Positions 5,669 through 12,005 of a DNA stretch of 12,122 bases are shown here, piece after piece. How positions within the stretch are numbered: position 1 is the first letter of the stretch; every line of letters begins with the position of its first letter. The stretch is from Chryseobacterium sp. (GTDB taxonomy: Bacteria; Bacteroidota; Bacteroidia; Flavobacteriales; Weeksellaceae): assembly GCA_030146295.1 (NCBI GenBank), contig JASLCD010000379.1, forward strand, positions 1-12,122. Reading direction: 5' to 3'. Made by a program: the position numbers and the translations under genes. The notes below the pieces were generated by a model. It was not told where the DNA came from, made no database searches, and saw only the letters and a list, made by a program, of their open reading frames with translations.

Positions 5669-8350
5669 TTATTTTATGATAAGTTTACTGTTGTAGACTC
5701 CTTTTGAAGAATTGATGCTGATCACATATACTCCTTTAGGAACATTTACATTAAACTCTTTTGTATGATTCCCTTCACTTTTATAAGCGGAAGAATAGAT
5801 TAATCTTCCACTGGAATCAAACATATTTACTTTTACATCTCCTTTTATGTTTTGAGATTTGATAAAGAAATTACCATCACTTGGATTAGGGTAAATCTTA
5901 ATATCATCTGCCAATGGAGAATCTGTTTCTTTAATTCCTAATGATTGTGTCTGACGGGTACATACCTGAAGAGTCCATCCATTGATTGTTCCTGTATCTC
6001 CTGTATAATTATCAGAAGCAAACAATTTCCATTGTCCTTGCGCAGGATGTCCTACAAAAATACCCAATGATTCATTAGATTTAGCCTCTCCCTGAATAGG
6101 AGTAGCACAAACAACAGCATTTCCGGTATCACTGAATGTAGCTGTTATATTATCCTGAGAACCACATTGTCTGTGCCAGATAAGGGCAGAGGTTCCCAGA
6201 GGTCCTTCTATTCCTAATGAAACATCACTCACATAAGTATGGGTAACAGAAGGAGTCACTTTAATTTTTGTAATAATTCCAGTATTATTAACGGTCATAG
6301 GCGCTGAAACCATAGGTGATGCTATAGCTGCATTCCCTCCAGGACCATCAGTAATAGGGACTGCCGGGCCTCCGTAGGTATAAGTCGTACAGTTTTCTCC
6401 TTCTACTGTATAATCAATGACAAAGCTTGGGCTTACTGCATAATAGATATTTCCTACAGCTTCTACCAAAATATAGGCATTGGTAGCAGTAGATCCTGCC
6501 GGAATTGTAACCTGCTCGCTTCCGTCGTTAGGAGTATTGGCAGCAATAGTAGTAAATGTCTGTCCTCCGTCTGTAGACAATTTAATATTTACATTTGCTG
6601 TGCTTACAGGAGCTTGTGTGGTATTCGCTACATCCCAGGTAACACTGACTGTTGATCCTGAACTGGCAGATTGTCCAAATGCAGGAGCAGTCACTTTAAA
6701 TGGTCCGGAAGCACTATTTACAGTGATCATCATTGCATCCCTGCTGGTTTGGGGTGCAGCAACGCTGTTATTTCTTACAGTCAGTGCAAAATTAAGATTT
6801 CTTCCTACTCCTGAAACCGTTTCCCACTTGGTAGTAAGAACTCCGGCTAGTACTTTATTGAAGTCCGGGAAATATCTTACCGGAGTGGTTACCGGACTTA
6901 TAGATCTGAATGTAGGACCTGTTGGCTTATTTAGGTAAGGAATAGAATTATTTCCTGTCTGAGCAGATCCCGAATCCATTTGTTCCCATGTATAAGTGTA
7001 AGAAGCTGTATTGGCATCTGTAGAAGTTCCTTTAAGTACAAAAGCGGTAGACTTTGGAATTACATAATCTGCACCAGCACTGATGGACGGGGCCGGATTA
7101 GCAAAAGGGGTATTGGCACCACAGGCCACACTGTTTATATTGGTTTTGATTTCCTGAACACTAAATCCATGAAAATAATCATTGGAATTAAACTGTACAT
7201 CATAGTTACTTGTAATACCGGTATAAGCCATAATGGTAGAACCACTGCCCGGCTCCACCAGCGATGCCATATTACCTGATGCTGTACTGTAGCTGAATGT
7301 ATGGTTAGCTCCTAACTGATGTCCCATTTCGTGAGCCACATAATCGATGTCAAAATTATCCCCTTCAGGATAATTACTTGCTGTCCATCCCATGGCTTTA
7401 GTGGCATCATCGCAGATATCCCCCGGAGCATATCCGTTTCCGTCTTCACGGTCAAAAATATGGCCCATATCATAATTGGCGGCTCCAATAAGATTGGTAA
7501 TTGCTGTCTGCCCTGCCTGGTTTTGCTCGTCTGATGCAGTATAAGGGTAACCAGGTGAAGTTGTACTTACAAAAATGACAGCATCATTATTGGCTACCAG
7601 ATTAAAATGAAGGGAAAGATCTTTTTCAAAAACACCGTTAAGGCGAGTCAATGTTGTATTCATTGCTGCTAAAACAACGGCTTTCTTTTGTGCATCTGTA
7701 GCTCCGGAAGGTGTTCCGGCTGCTGTAAGGTGATACTGTGCATATTCAGCTGTGCACGTTAAAGCAAGTCTGAAAACATTAAAACCCGCTGTTTTTTTAT
7801 TGACAGCACTGTTTTTTTTTTCGGAATTTTTAGCTTCAGGTTTATTGGGTGTAAGGCATTCAAAAGGTTCTTTATCCTGCCCTCTTCTCGCATTGGAGTC
7901 AAAAACGGCATATACCGATCTGTCTTCAGTATACGGTTCGATAAACTCGGAGATTCCGGATCTGGTTATCATGGAAGAAAAACCGACAGGTGAAAGACTG
8001 AACCTTACATATACAGAAGGATCCTTCAACCCGGTCCCTACATAAGATTTGATATCAGGAAACTTCGCTTGCAGTTCGGGAGCCATGTTTGAATATTCCC
8101 AAACCTGAAATTTTTCCATTGTTCCATTGGCTGCAGGGAGTGAAATAACCAGTCCTTTTTCATTTGAAAAACGAACCGGAGCGTCTTTCAACATCTGTCT
8201 GAGCTGGTCTGCATCTAAAGCATAAAGCCCTGAAAATTCTAATTTTTCCTGAGATTTTTTAACTGTCTGAGACCTGAGCTCAGTTCTTGTCCACTGTGAA
8301 AGCCCTAAAAAAGGGATCATCAGTAAGAAAATAAAGAAATAATGTTTCAT
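5669..8350 (-). CDS. Secreted reprolysin-like zinc metallopeptidase with P domain and T9SS sorting domain
   Basis: This 893-residue protein is predicted to be exported by Sec and then the type IX secretion system to the surface or medium. It has a signal peptide (1-18, ending LGLSQ) and a propeptide region (about 20-185). The catalytic domain (about 190-410) carries the metzincin zinc site HEMGHQLGANH (His340, Glu341, His344, His350) and a Met-turn STIMAY (Met374). Ig-like segments follow (about 420-650), then a proprotein-convertase P domain (about 655-797, ending NGWTLQVC). The C-terminal sorting domain (about 817-893) has IYPNPSDGNF and the final KLIIK. The domain order is that of flavobacterial M12B-type proteases; substrates are unknown. 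The ATG at 8350 is fixed by the signal peptide. The gene is monocistronic, ends in a good terminator, and is divergent from the MerR-type gene. I found no TAnnTTTG box for it. Confidence 0.92.
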   Translation of the reverse strand: MKHYFFIFLLMIPFLGLSQWTRTELRSQTVKKSQEKLEFSGLYALDADQLRQMLKDAPVRFSNEKGLVISLPAANGTMEKFQVWEYSNMAPELQAKFPDIKSYVGTGLKDPSVYVRFSLSPVGFSSMITRSGISEFIEPYTEDRSVYAVFDSNARRGQDKEPFECLTPNKPEAKNSEKKNSAVNKKTAGFNVFRLALTCTAEYAQYHLTAAGTPSGATDAQKKAVVLAAMNTTLTRLNGVFEKDLSLHFNLVANNDAVIFVSTTSPGYPYTASDEQNQAGQTAITNLIGAANYDMGHIFDREDGNGYAPGDICDDATKAMGWTASNYPEGDNFDIDYVAHEMGHQLGANHTFSYSTASGNMASLVEPGSGSTIMAYTGITSNYDVQFNSNDYFHGFSVQEIKTNINSVACGANTPFANPAPSISAGADYVIPKSTAFVLKGTSTDANTASYTYTWEQMDSGSAQTGNNSIPYLNKPTGPTFRSISPVTTPVRYFPDFNKVLAGVLTTKWETVSGVGRNLNFALTVRNNSVAAPQTSRDAMMITVNSASGPFKVTAPAFGQSASSGSTVSVTWDVANTTQAPVSTANVNIKLSTDGGQTFTTIAANTPNDGSEQVTIPAGSTATNAYILVEAVGNIYYAVSPSFVIDYTVEGENCTTYTYGGPAVPITDGPGGNAAIASPMVSAPMTVNNTGIITKIKVTPSVTHTYVSDVSLGIEGPLGTSALIWHRQCGSQDNITATFSDTGNAVVCATPIQGEAKSNESLGIFVGHPAQGQWKLFASDNYTGDTGTINGWTLQVCTRQTQSLGIKETDSPLADDIKIYPNPSDGNFFIKSQNIKGDVKVNMFDSSGRLIYSSAYKSEGNHTKEFNVNVPKGVYVISINSSKGVYNSKLIIK

Positions 8351-8387
8351 ATCATAATGTTTTGGTTGATTCTGTCTAAGATATTAA

Positions 8388-8433
8388 AAAATAAGACTTA
8401 TTTTCATTTTTTTCACTTATTTATGAATAAATA
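8388..8433. promoter_or_regulatory. Two AT-rich palindromes in the peptidase/merR divergent region
   Basis: AAAATAAG-A-CTTATTTT (8388-8404) and TATTTAT-GA-ATAAATA (8418-8433) are perfect inverted repeats in the 180-bp region between the divergent start codons. They could be operators for the adjacent MerR-type protein, which binds as a dimer. Their AT-richness makes chance palindromes plausible. Confidence 0.3.
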
Positions 8434-8480
8434 CATTGGCCTTCTGTCATGAAAGTCTAACCGTACTTTTTGTAATATAT

Positions 8481-8512
8481 TTGGATACAATTTTAAAAAA
8501 TTTTTATCTTTG
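8481..8512 (+). promoter_or_regulatory. Promoter of the MerR-type gene
   Basis: A -33 TTG (8481-8483) and a perfect -7 box TATCTTTG (8505-8512) are separated by 21 bp. The predicted start near 8516 lies downstream of the TTG at 8510, which rules that codon out as translation start and supports the ATG at 8531. Confidence 0.7.
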
Positions 8513-8518
8513 AAGTTT

Positions 8519-8523
8519 AGGAG
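8519..8523 (+). promoter_or_regulatory. Shine-Dalgarno sequence AGGAG of the MerR-type gene
   Basis: AGGAG lies 7 nt before the ATG at 8531, ideal spacing. Strong SD sequences are uncommon in Bacteroidota, and none of the other genes here has one as good. It decides the start codon. Confidence 0.6.
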
Positions 8524-8530
8524 TCGTAAA

Positions 8531-8875
8531 ATGAAAATAAATTTAGCTGATAAACTGTATTATTCTATAGGAGAAGTAGCAAAAGCATTCGATGTAAACA
8601 CTTCATTAATACGCTACTGGGAGCAGGAATTCCCTATTATCAAGCCTAAAAAAAACAGGAAAGGTAACCGATATTTCACTCCTGAAGACATCAAAAACCT
8701 TCAGATGATCTACCATCTGGTAAAAGAAAAAGGATACACCCTGGACGGAGCCCGAATCGCTCTGACCACCAACAGTAAAATATCTGAAACCATCACCCTG
8801 ATCGACCGCCTGGAATTTGTAAAAGCTGAATTGATCAAGCTGAAAGAATCATTGGGAGAAAGGGATAGTGAATAA
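8531..8875 (+). CDS. MerR-family transcriptional regulator (single-domain)
   Basis: This 114-residue protein is a MerR-type DNA-binding regulator. The N-terminus has the winged helix-turn-helix YYSIGEVAKAFDVNTSLIRYWEQEF, followed by the wing NRKGNRYFTPEDIKNLQMI. Residues about 60-110 form the helical dimerisation segment (KEKGYTLDGARIAL and a Leu/Ile-rich helix, LIDRLEFVKAELIKLKESL). No C-terminal sensor domain follows, and there is no Cys for metal binding, so the inducer is unknown. It is shorter than metal- or drug-sensing MerR proteins but typical of the small MerR-like proteins of flavobacteria. The upstream TTG at 8510 lies inside the promoter and is not the start. It has its own promoter and terminator and is divergent from the metallopeptidase gene. 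Confidence 0.88.
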   Translation: MKINLADKLYYSIGEVAKAFDVNTSLIRYWEQEFPIIKPKKNRKGNRYFTPEDIKNLQMIYHLVKEKGYTLDGARIALTTNSKISETITLIDRLEFVKAELIKLKESLGERDSE

Positions 8876-8891
8876 TTTTAAAAAAATATAA

Positions 8892-8927
8892 AAAAACTCC
8901 GCTGCAATAAATTGCAGCGGAGTTTTT
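8892..8927. terminator. Bidirectional terminator
   Basis: CTCCGCTGCAAT (8897-8908) and its inverse ATTGCAGCGGAG (8911-8922) form a long GC-rich stem with A-runs on the left and T-runs on the right. It ends the MerR-type gene (+) and can also end the membrane-protein gene arriving from the right (-). Confidence 0.9.
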
Positions 8928-8999
8928 ATTTAGATCTTATTATAGACAGGCCAGTACGGCTTTCAAACTATTATCTTTTGAAGTTTAAAACAACAAAGA

Positions 9000-9371
9000 T
9001 TATAAGGGAGAATCAAATAAAAGGTTTTTCATAACTCCCACTGTAAACATCATCAAAAAGAAAAGTAAAAAATAGGCAAAAAAATTTGCAAATCGTTTTT
9101 TGTAATCATTAATACTTAACGAATTCTTATTATAATTAGTTGCCAAATTCCTAAACCCGATTGTAAATGTCACAATAATTGATGTACATGTGAAATAAAG
9201 AATGACTGATTGCTTTAGTTCAAAAAAGAATAAAATGACTAAGATATCTATTAATGCAATAATCCAACTTAGTTTAAACATTTTAAATGACGATATACTC
9301 TTCCCCATCATTAACAATACTGAATTTGAAAAAATAATGATAAGGAGTACTACATGTAAAGCTGTATTCAT
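9000..9371 (-). CDS. Small four-helix membrane protein of unknown function
   Basis: I do not recognise this protein. Starting at the ATG at 9371 it is 123 residues, almost entirely hydrophobic, with four predicted membrane helices (about 4-24, 34-52, 57-75, 94-114) and a polar loop NYNKNSLSINDYKKRF before the last. The frame stays open upstream to a TTG at 9488, adding 39 residues, but a -7 promoter box at 9470-9463 lies inside that extension, so I prefer the shorter form with a leader of about 88 nt. It sits at the end of the minus-strand row of RHS tips. Small membrane proteins are sometimes immunity proteins to pore-forming or membrane-active toxins, so it could be the partner of the decayed tip at 9559-9787. 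That is inference from position only. Confidence 0.6.
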   Translation of the reverse strand: MNTALHVVLLIIIFSNSVLLMMGKSISSFKMFKLSWIIALIDILVILFFFELKQSVILYFTCTSIIVTFTIGFRNLATNYNKNSLSINDYKKRFANFFAYFLLFFLMMFTVGVMKNLLFDSPL

Positions 9372-9462
9372 ACTATTGAATGGTAAAATTATTTTGATTT
9401 CTTTTTTTATTGTCCATGATTCATTTACAATGGCTACTTCCGACTGATCGTTTTTCAGTCCG

Positions 9463-9470
9463 CAAATATA
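9463..9470 (-). promoter_or_regulatory. -7 promoter box for the small membrane protein gene
   Basis: On the minus strand TATATTTG (9470-9463) matches TAnnTTTG. Transcription would start near 9459. The nearest upstream TTG (9488-9486) gives a spacer of only 15 bp, shorter than usual. Confidence 0.45.
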
Positions 9471-9558
9471 AAATAACAACCCATTCAAAAAAAATATCCG
9501 CTATTGAAATTGCAATAATCATTGGTACCAAGTGGTATTATAGGAGAAAAAGGAAAGT

Positions 9559-9901
9559 TTACCAAGCGGGGAAAGCTTGAATATATCCCTCCCTACAGTC
9601 TTTGGGTTTATAGTAAGAGTGATAAAATTTTTCTGCACTCTCATTACTTAATTCCTTAAAAAAAGTTGCAAAAACCGGGTTACTATACCTGTTTGAACTA
9701 CTTCTTGTTCATGACCAAAATTATCTTTTATTTTTCCTGATGCCTCTGACACTATAGGATTTATACTAGTTGGATAATGATAATCACAAATGGGTAATAA
9801 TCATTGGCCTCTGTGATTTCAAGAGCGCCTACACTGTTTCTTGCGAAACTTATCCTTGCATTTCCCAGATGATCCTTATATTGATAGATATAATAGTTTT
9901 G
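9559..9901 (-). pseudogene. RHS core fragment fused to a decayed toxin-tip remnant
   Basis: Bases 9901-9788 encode 38 residues of Bacteroidota RHS core beginning QNYYIYQYKDHLGN and ending EITEANDYYPF; there is no start codon. The frame then runs into TAA at 9763-9761. In another frame from 9788 the reading continues plausibly as CDYHYPTSINPIVSEASGK...EVVQTG. A further frame change near 9690 gives YSNPVFATFFKELSNESA... ending GYIQAFPAW with TAA at 9561-9559. Two frameshifts and a missing core segment (after DYYPF an intact RHS has GMNHLKTG) mark it as dead. The tip family is not recognised. The upstream part of its RHS gene is absent: the fragment begins just past the terminator at 9915-9942. 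Confidence 0.75.
9787..9817. repeat. RHS-core repeat, copy 1
   Basis: This 31-bp stretch, coding ITEANDYYPF on the minus strand, matches 12092-12122 with one mismatch (C at 9809, A at 12114). The second copy is cut by the window edge, so the true repeat is likely longer to the right. It shows that both stretches derive from the same RHS core. Confidence 0.85.
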
Positions 9902-9914
9902 GAAAAAAGAAAAC

Positions 9915-9942
9915 AAAAACCACTGCTATTGTAGTGGTTTTT
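9915..9942 (-). terminator. Terminator after the second lipoprotein gene
   Basis: AAAAACCACT (9915-9924) and AGTGGTTTTT (9933-9942) form a stem around an 8-nt loop. On the minus strand the stem ends in a T-run continuing past it. It lies 47 bp after the stop of the 115-residue lipoprotein gene. The mirror-image T-run also gives possible activity on the plus strand. Confidence 0.8.
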
Positions 9943-9988
9943 ATTTATTCTACCGTAGAGACTTTGAGCAACAGGGAAGGAATAAGAA

Positions 9989-10336
9989 TTAATTTTTCAA
10001 AACCAAATAGCAATTTTTATTTTGAGGATTTATAAGTTTTTTCCCTTTTATAATAAAATGTTCTGTTTCATCATAAGCAACACTATCTTTGGCTTTGAAT
10101 GAAAGATGATGGTATTGTGCAATTAAGCTTAGGGTATCATTTTTTACTGACCAAGCTCCAGAAAACTTCTCAACGGAACTTGGATATATTAAAACAAATC
10201 TTTTGTTTTTTTCAATTCGCAGAATATTTAGAGGAACATCTGTAGAATAGCACTTATTCTCATATCTTCCAATTTTAAACTTAGAATTACAACTCAATAG
10301 AAAAAGACAAGAAAAAATTATTAACGTATTTTTCAT
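9989..10336 (-). CDS. Small lipoprotein, candidate immunity protein of the second RHS tip
   Basis: This 115-residue protein starts with a lipoprotein signal (hydrophobic 4-15, lipobox LLSC with Cys16) and continues as a small soluble domain with alternating hydrophobic residues, including a segment GAWSVKNDTLSLI. The latter resembles small beta-rich lipoproteins in which a GxWxxxxdtL strand recurs; I cannot name a family. Its ATG (10336-10334) overlaps the TGA of the preceding tip remnant (10335-10333) as ATGA, the arrangement of a translationally coupled toxin-immunity pair. It is intact although its partner is frameshifted. It would be anchored outside the cytoplasm, probably facing the periplasm. 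It is followed by a terminator. The immunity role is inferred from position. Confidence 0.7.
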   Translation of the reverse strand: MKNTLIIFSCLFLLSCNSKFKIGRYENKCYSTDVPLNILRIEKNKRFVLIYPSSVEKFSGAWSVKNDTLSLIAQYHHLSFKAKDSVAYDETEHFIIKGKKLINPQNKNCYLVLKN

Positions 10337-10546
10337 TTTTTATAATATGTTTGACCATTAACACGAAAGACCCTTCCTTTATTTGCAATATTTTGTAAAG
10401 CTGCTTTTTGTTTATTTACTGGCAATTTCAGCGCTTGAGATATCTTGATATTTACTAATCTCATAATTATTAATTGGCAAGCCTTTACTATAATTAAACT
10501 TTCCAGTATGTGGTGAGTAATTTATATTAAACCCACTTGGGTTAAG
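10333..10546 (-). pseudogene. Frameshifted C-terminal tip of a displaced RHS toxin
   Basis: One frame encodes NPSGFNINYSPHTGKFNYSK... to EISKYQDISSAEIASK and stops at TAA 10414-10412. The adjacent frame takes over at about 10430-10420 with KLPVNKQKAALQNIANK and ends GQTYYKK at TGA 10335-10333. The two halves join smoothly as one protein end if a single-base change is restored. There is no start codon and no RHS core directly in front; the frame opens only at 10546 after a TAA at 10549-10547. It is therefore an orphan tip, displaced downstream by the arrival of the JAB-like tip. The toxin family is not recognised; the PSGF word also occurs in the neighbouring tip, hinting at relatedness. Confidence 0.65.
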
Positions 10547-10565
10547 TTATTATTACTTCAACCCA
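10530..10565. repeat. AACCCA/TGGGTT cluster at the cassette junction
   Basis: AACCCA at 10530-10535, its inverse TGGGTT at 10538-10543, and AACCCA again at 10560-10565 lie exactly where orphan-tip coding sequence begins. The second and third units can pair in a stem with AAGT/ACTT inside (one bulged C at 10559) and a TATTATT loop. No good T-run follows, so a terminator is unlikely. Confidence 0.5.
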
Positions 10566-10614
10566 CGATGCAATCATGTGACAGCAAGGGAAACAATCCA
10601 CCATAATATACTTT

Positions 10615-11148
10615 TTAATTTATATATTTTTTTGAGAATTTTAGATTTTGCTTTTCTAAAATACTCTTTATAACTTTTGCTTTTTCTTGTGGTAAAATTT
10701 CAATAATTTCATTTCTGGAATTAAAAATAATATTCCAATAATCAGTATTATAAGAAAATGGAATTTTGGCTAAATTAAAATTTTCATATTCAACTTCCAT
10801 GTTTTTAAATGTCAATTGGAATATATCTTTTCTGTTTAATGATTCATCAATAATTACTTTATATCCTTGAATGGTATATACTTTAGAATAATTAAAATTT
10901 AATAATAATTTAGGATTTATAAAATAAAAACTTATGCTTAAATTTTTATCATTCTCATTATCGATTGTATTTGCACCAACTAATAGTATATTTTTTTTAT
11001 TATCTATTACAATTTTTTCATTCTTATATTTTATATAGCTTTCTATAATTGGTAGTATACTAACCTTCTTACCAATAGAATCTTGACTTTTACAGGATAT
11101 TATAGATAAGAAAAACAAAAAAAAACTTATTAAAGATAATTTATTCAT
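10615..11148 (-). CDS. Lipoprotein, candidate immunity protein of the JAB-like RHS tip
   Basis: This 177-residue protein has a lipoprotein signal: MNKLSLISFFLFF followed by a lipobox SIISC with Cys19. The mature part is rich in Lys, Asn and Ile and looks soluble, with a C-terminal Lys-rich helix. I recognise no family. Its ATG lies 5 nt beyond the TAA of the RHS tip (11156-11154), so the two are very probably co-transcribed and perhaps translationally coupled. That, together with its high AT content like the tip's, is the usual look of an immunity gene to a polymorphic toxin. A lipidated immunity protein would act outside the cytoplasm. The function is inferred from position only. Confidence 0.75.
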   Translation of the reverse strand: MNKLSLISFFLFFLSIISCKSQDSIGKKVSILPIIESYIKYKNEKIVIDNKKNILLVGANTIDNENDKNLSISFYFINPKLLLNFNYSKVYTIQGYKVIIDESLNRKDIFQLTFKNMEVEYENFNLAKIPFSYNTDYWNIIFNSRNEIIEILPQEKAKVIKSILEKQNLKFSKKYIN

Positions 11149-11153
11149 ATTTA

Positions 11154-11972
11154 TTATTTATTTTTTCCAACATATGTTGCATTCTTATTATCATATTTAA
11201 TATATCCACTACCTGGTTGTGGCCACTTCCAATTGCTATAAACATGTAAGTTCTTATAAATAGATCCCTGAGTAGCCATTTTAGTATCTCCTCCATCACC
11301 AGCAATTCTATAAAATGTAGGTACATTACCTTTAAAACGACCAGCACTAAAACCACTTGGAGCAATATTTGCATCTAAGGGATGTGAATGATCATAATCA
11401 ATACTCGAAGCTTGGTTTACAATATGAAATTTGTCACCACCTAAATTTAAATATGGAACTATAAAGGAAGAACTTGCACTTTCGTTTTCGGAATGATTAG
11501 TTCCAATTATATTTGATGAAAAACCATCAGAAAAAGAAAATCTATCTCTAGTAAATTCTTTTTGAGTATTTTCTCCTGCAAATTCAAAAAACGACTTTGC
11601 AACATCATCATTTTTTATTTGCAAATATGTGTATTCAGTTCCACCCGGTATTCCATCATGCCCTGGTGTCTCAAAAGGTATTGTTTTGGCTTCTCCTATC
11701 TGGGAATCTCCTCTTGGATTATCCTTTGTAATATTCGTTCGCGCTATTTGTATTGATTTTGAGCCATCTTTATTGGTAACAGTATCAAAAGAATTTTTAT
11801 CAACGGTACGATTTATTTCTCCATTATTCATAATTTTAATAATATCCTGATTTTCCCTTCCATCCGGATTAATAAATCTCAGTGGATTATTAAAAGCATA
11901 AGTATAAGATGACCAACGACGAGATGTTTCCGCCAGAGGGTCAACCACTCCCCATCGTCCAATATCAGGCAT
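11154..11972 (-). CDS. C-terminal end of an RHS polymorphic toxin with JAB/JAMM-like tip
   Basis: The frame, open from ATG 11972, encodes 272 residues. Residues 1-40 are the end of the RHS core: MPDIGRWGVVDPLAE, YTYAFNNPLRFINPDGR. From about 41 the sequence changes to a variable tip. Its second half has YDHSHPLDANIAPSGFS (193-209; His195, His197), followed by AGDGGD (Asp226/Asp229), resembling the HxHP...S...D metal site of JAB/JAMM proteases; a JAB-like toxin class is known on RHS proteins. Glu162 in NHSENES could be the catalytic acid. The spacing is not canonical. The ATG is probably an internal Met of the core (ARFYMPDIGRW), not a true start: the gene continues to the right edge but is cut by TAA at 12008-12006. 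If that stop is real, this stretch is the separated 3' part of a pseudogene. Confidence 0.7.
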   Translation of the reverse strand: MPDIGRWGVVDPLAETSRRWSSYTYAFNNPLRFINPDGRENQDIIKIMNNGEINRTVDKNSFDTVTNKDGSKSIQIARTNITKDNPRGDSQIGEAKTIPFETPGHDGIPGGTEYTYLQIKNDDVAKSFFEFAGENTQKEFTRDRFSFSDGFSSNIIGTNHSENESASSSFIVPYLNLGGDKFHIVNQASSIDYDHSHPLDANIAPSGFSAGRFKGNVPTFYRIAGDGGDTKMATQGSIYKNLHVYSNWKWPQPGSGYIKYDNKNATYVGKNK

Positions 11973-12005
11973 ATAAAACCTCGCTCCATAATCATATATC
12001 CCACT

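Noticed and set aside
6480..8045. Several plus-strand open frames of 71-152 codons opposite the metallopeptidase
   Set aside because: They lie antisense to a protein with a complete, recognisable domain series, and their translations show no domain or plausible start context.
8510..8530. TTG start adding seven residues to the MerR-type protein
   Set aside because: The TTG lies within the -7 box TATCTTTG, and an ideal AGGAG precedes the ATG at 8531.
9372..9488. TTG start adding 39 residues to the small membrane protein
   Set aside because: A TAnnTTTG box lies inside the extension and the added residues do not look like a signal peptide. Not fully excluded.
9505..9518. Third copy of the RHS repeat (AATAATCATTGG)
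   Set aside because: Only 12 bases match and neither flank continues the RHS coding sequence, so chance is adequate.
9716..9723. Minus-strand TAATTTTG resembling a -7 box
   Set aside because: It lies inside the tip remnant, has no -33 partner and has no gene start after it.
11141..11374. 77-codon minus-strand frame overlapping the RHS tip
   Set aside because: It is out of frame with the tip and overlaps its JAB-like motif region. The composition is that of a shadow frame and no promoter precedes it.
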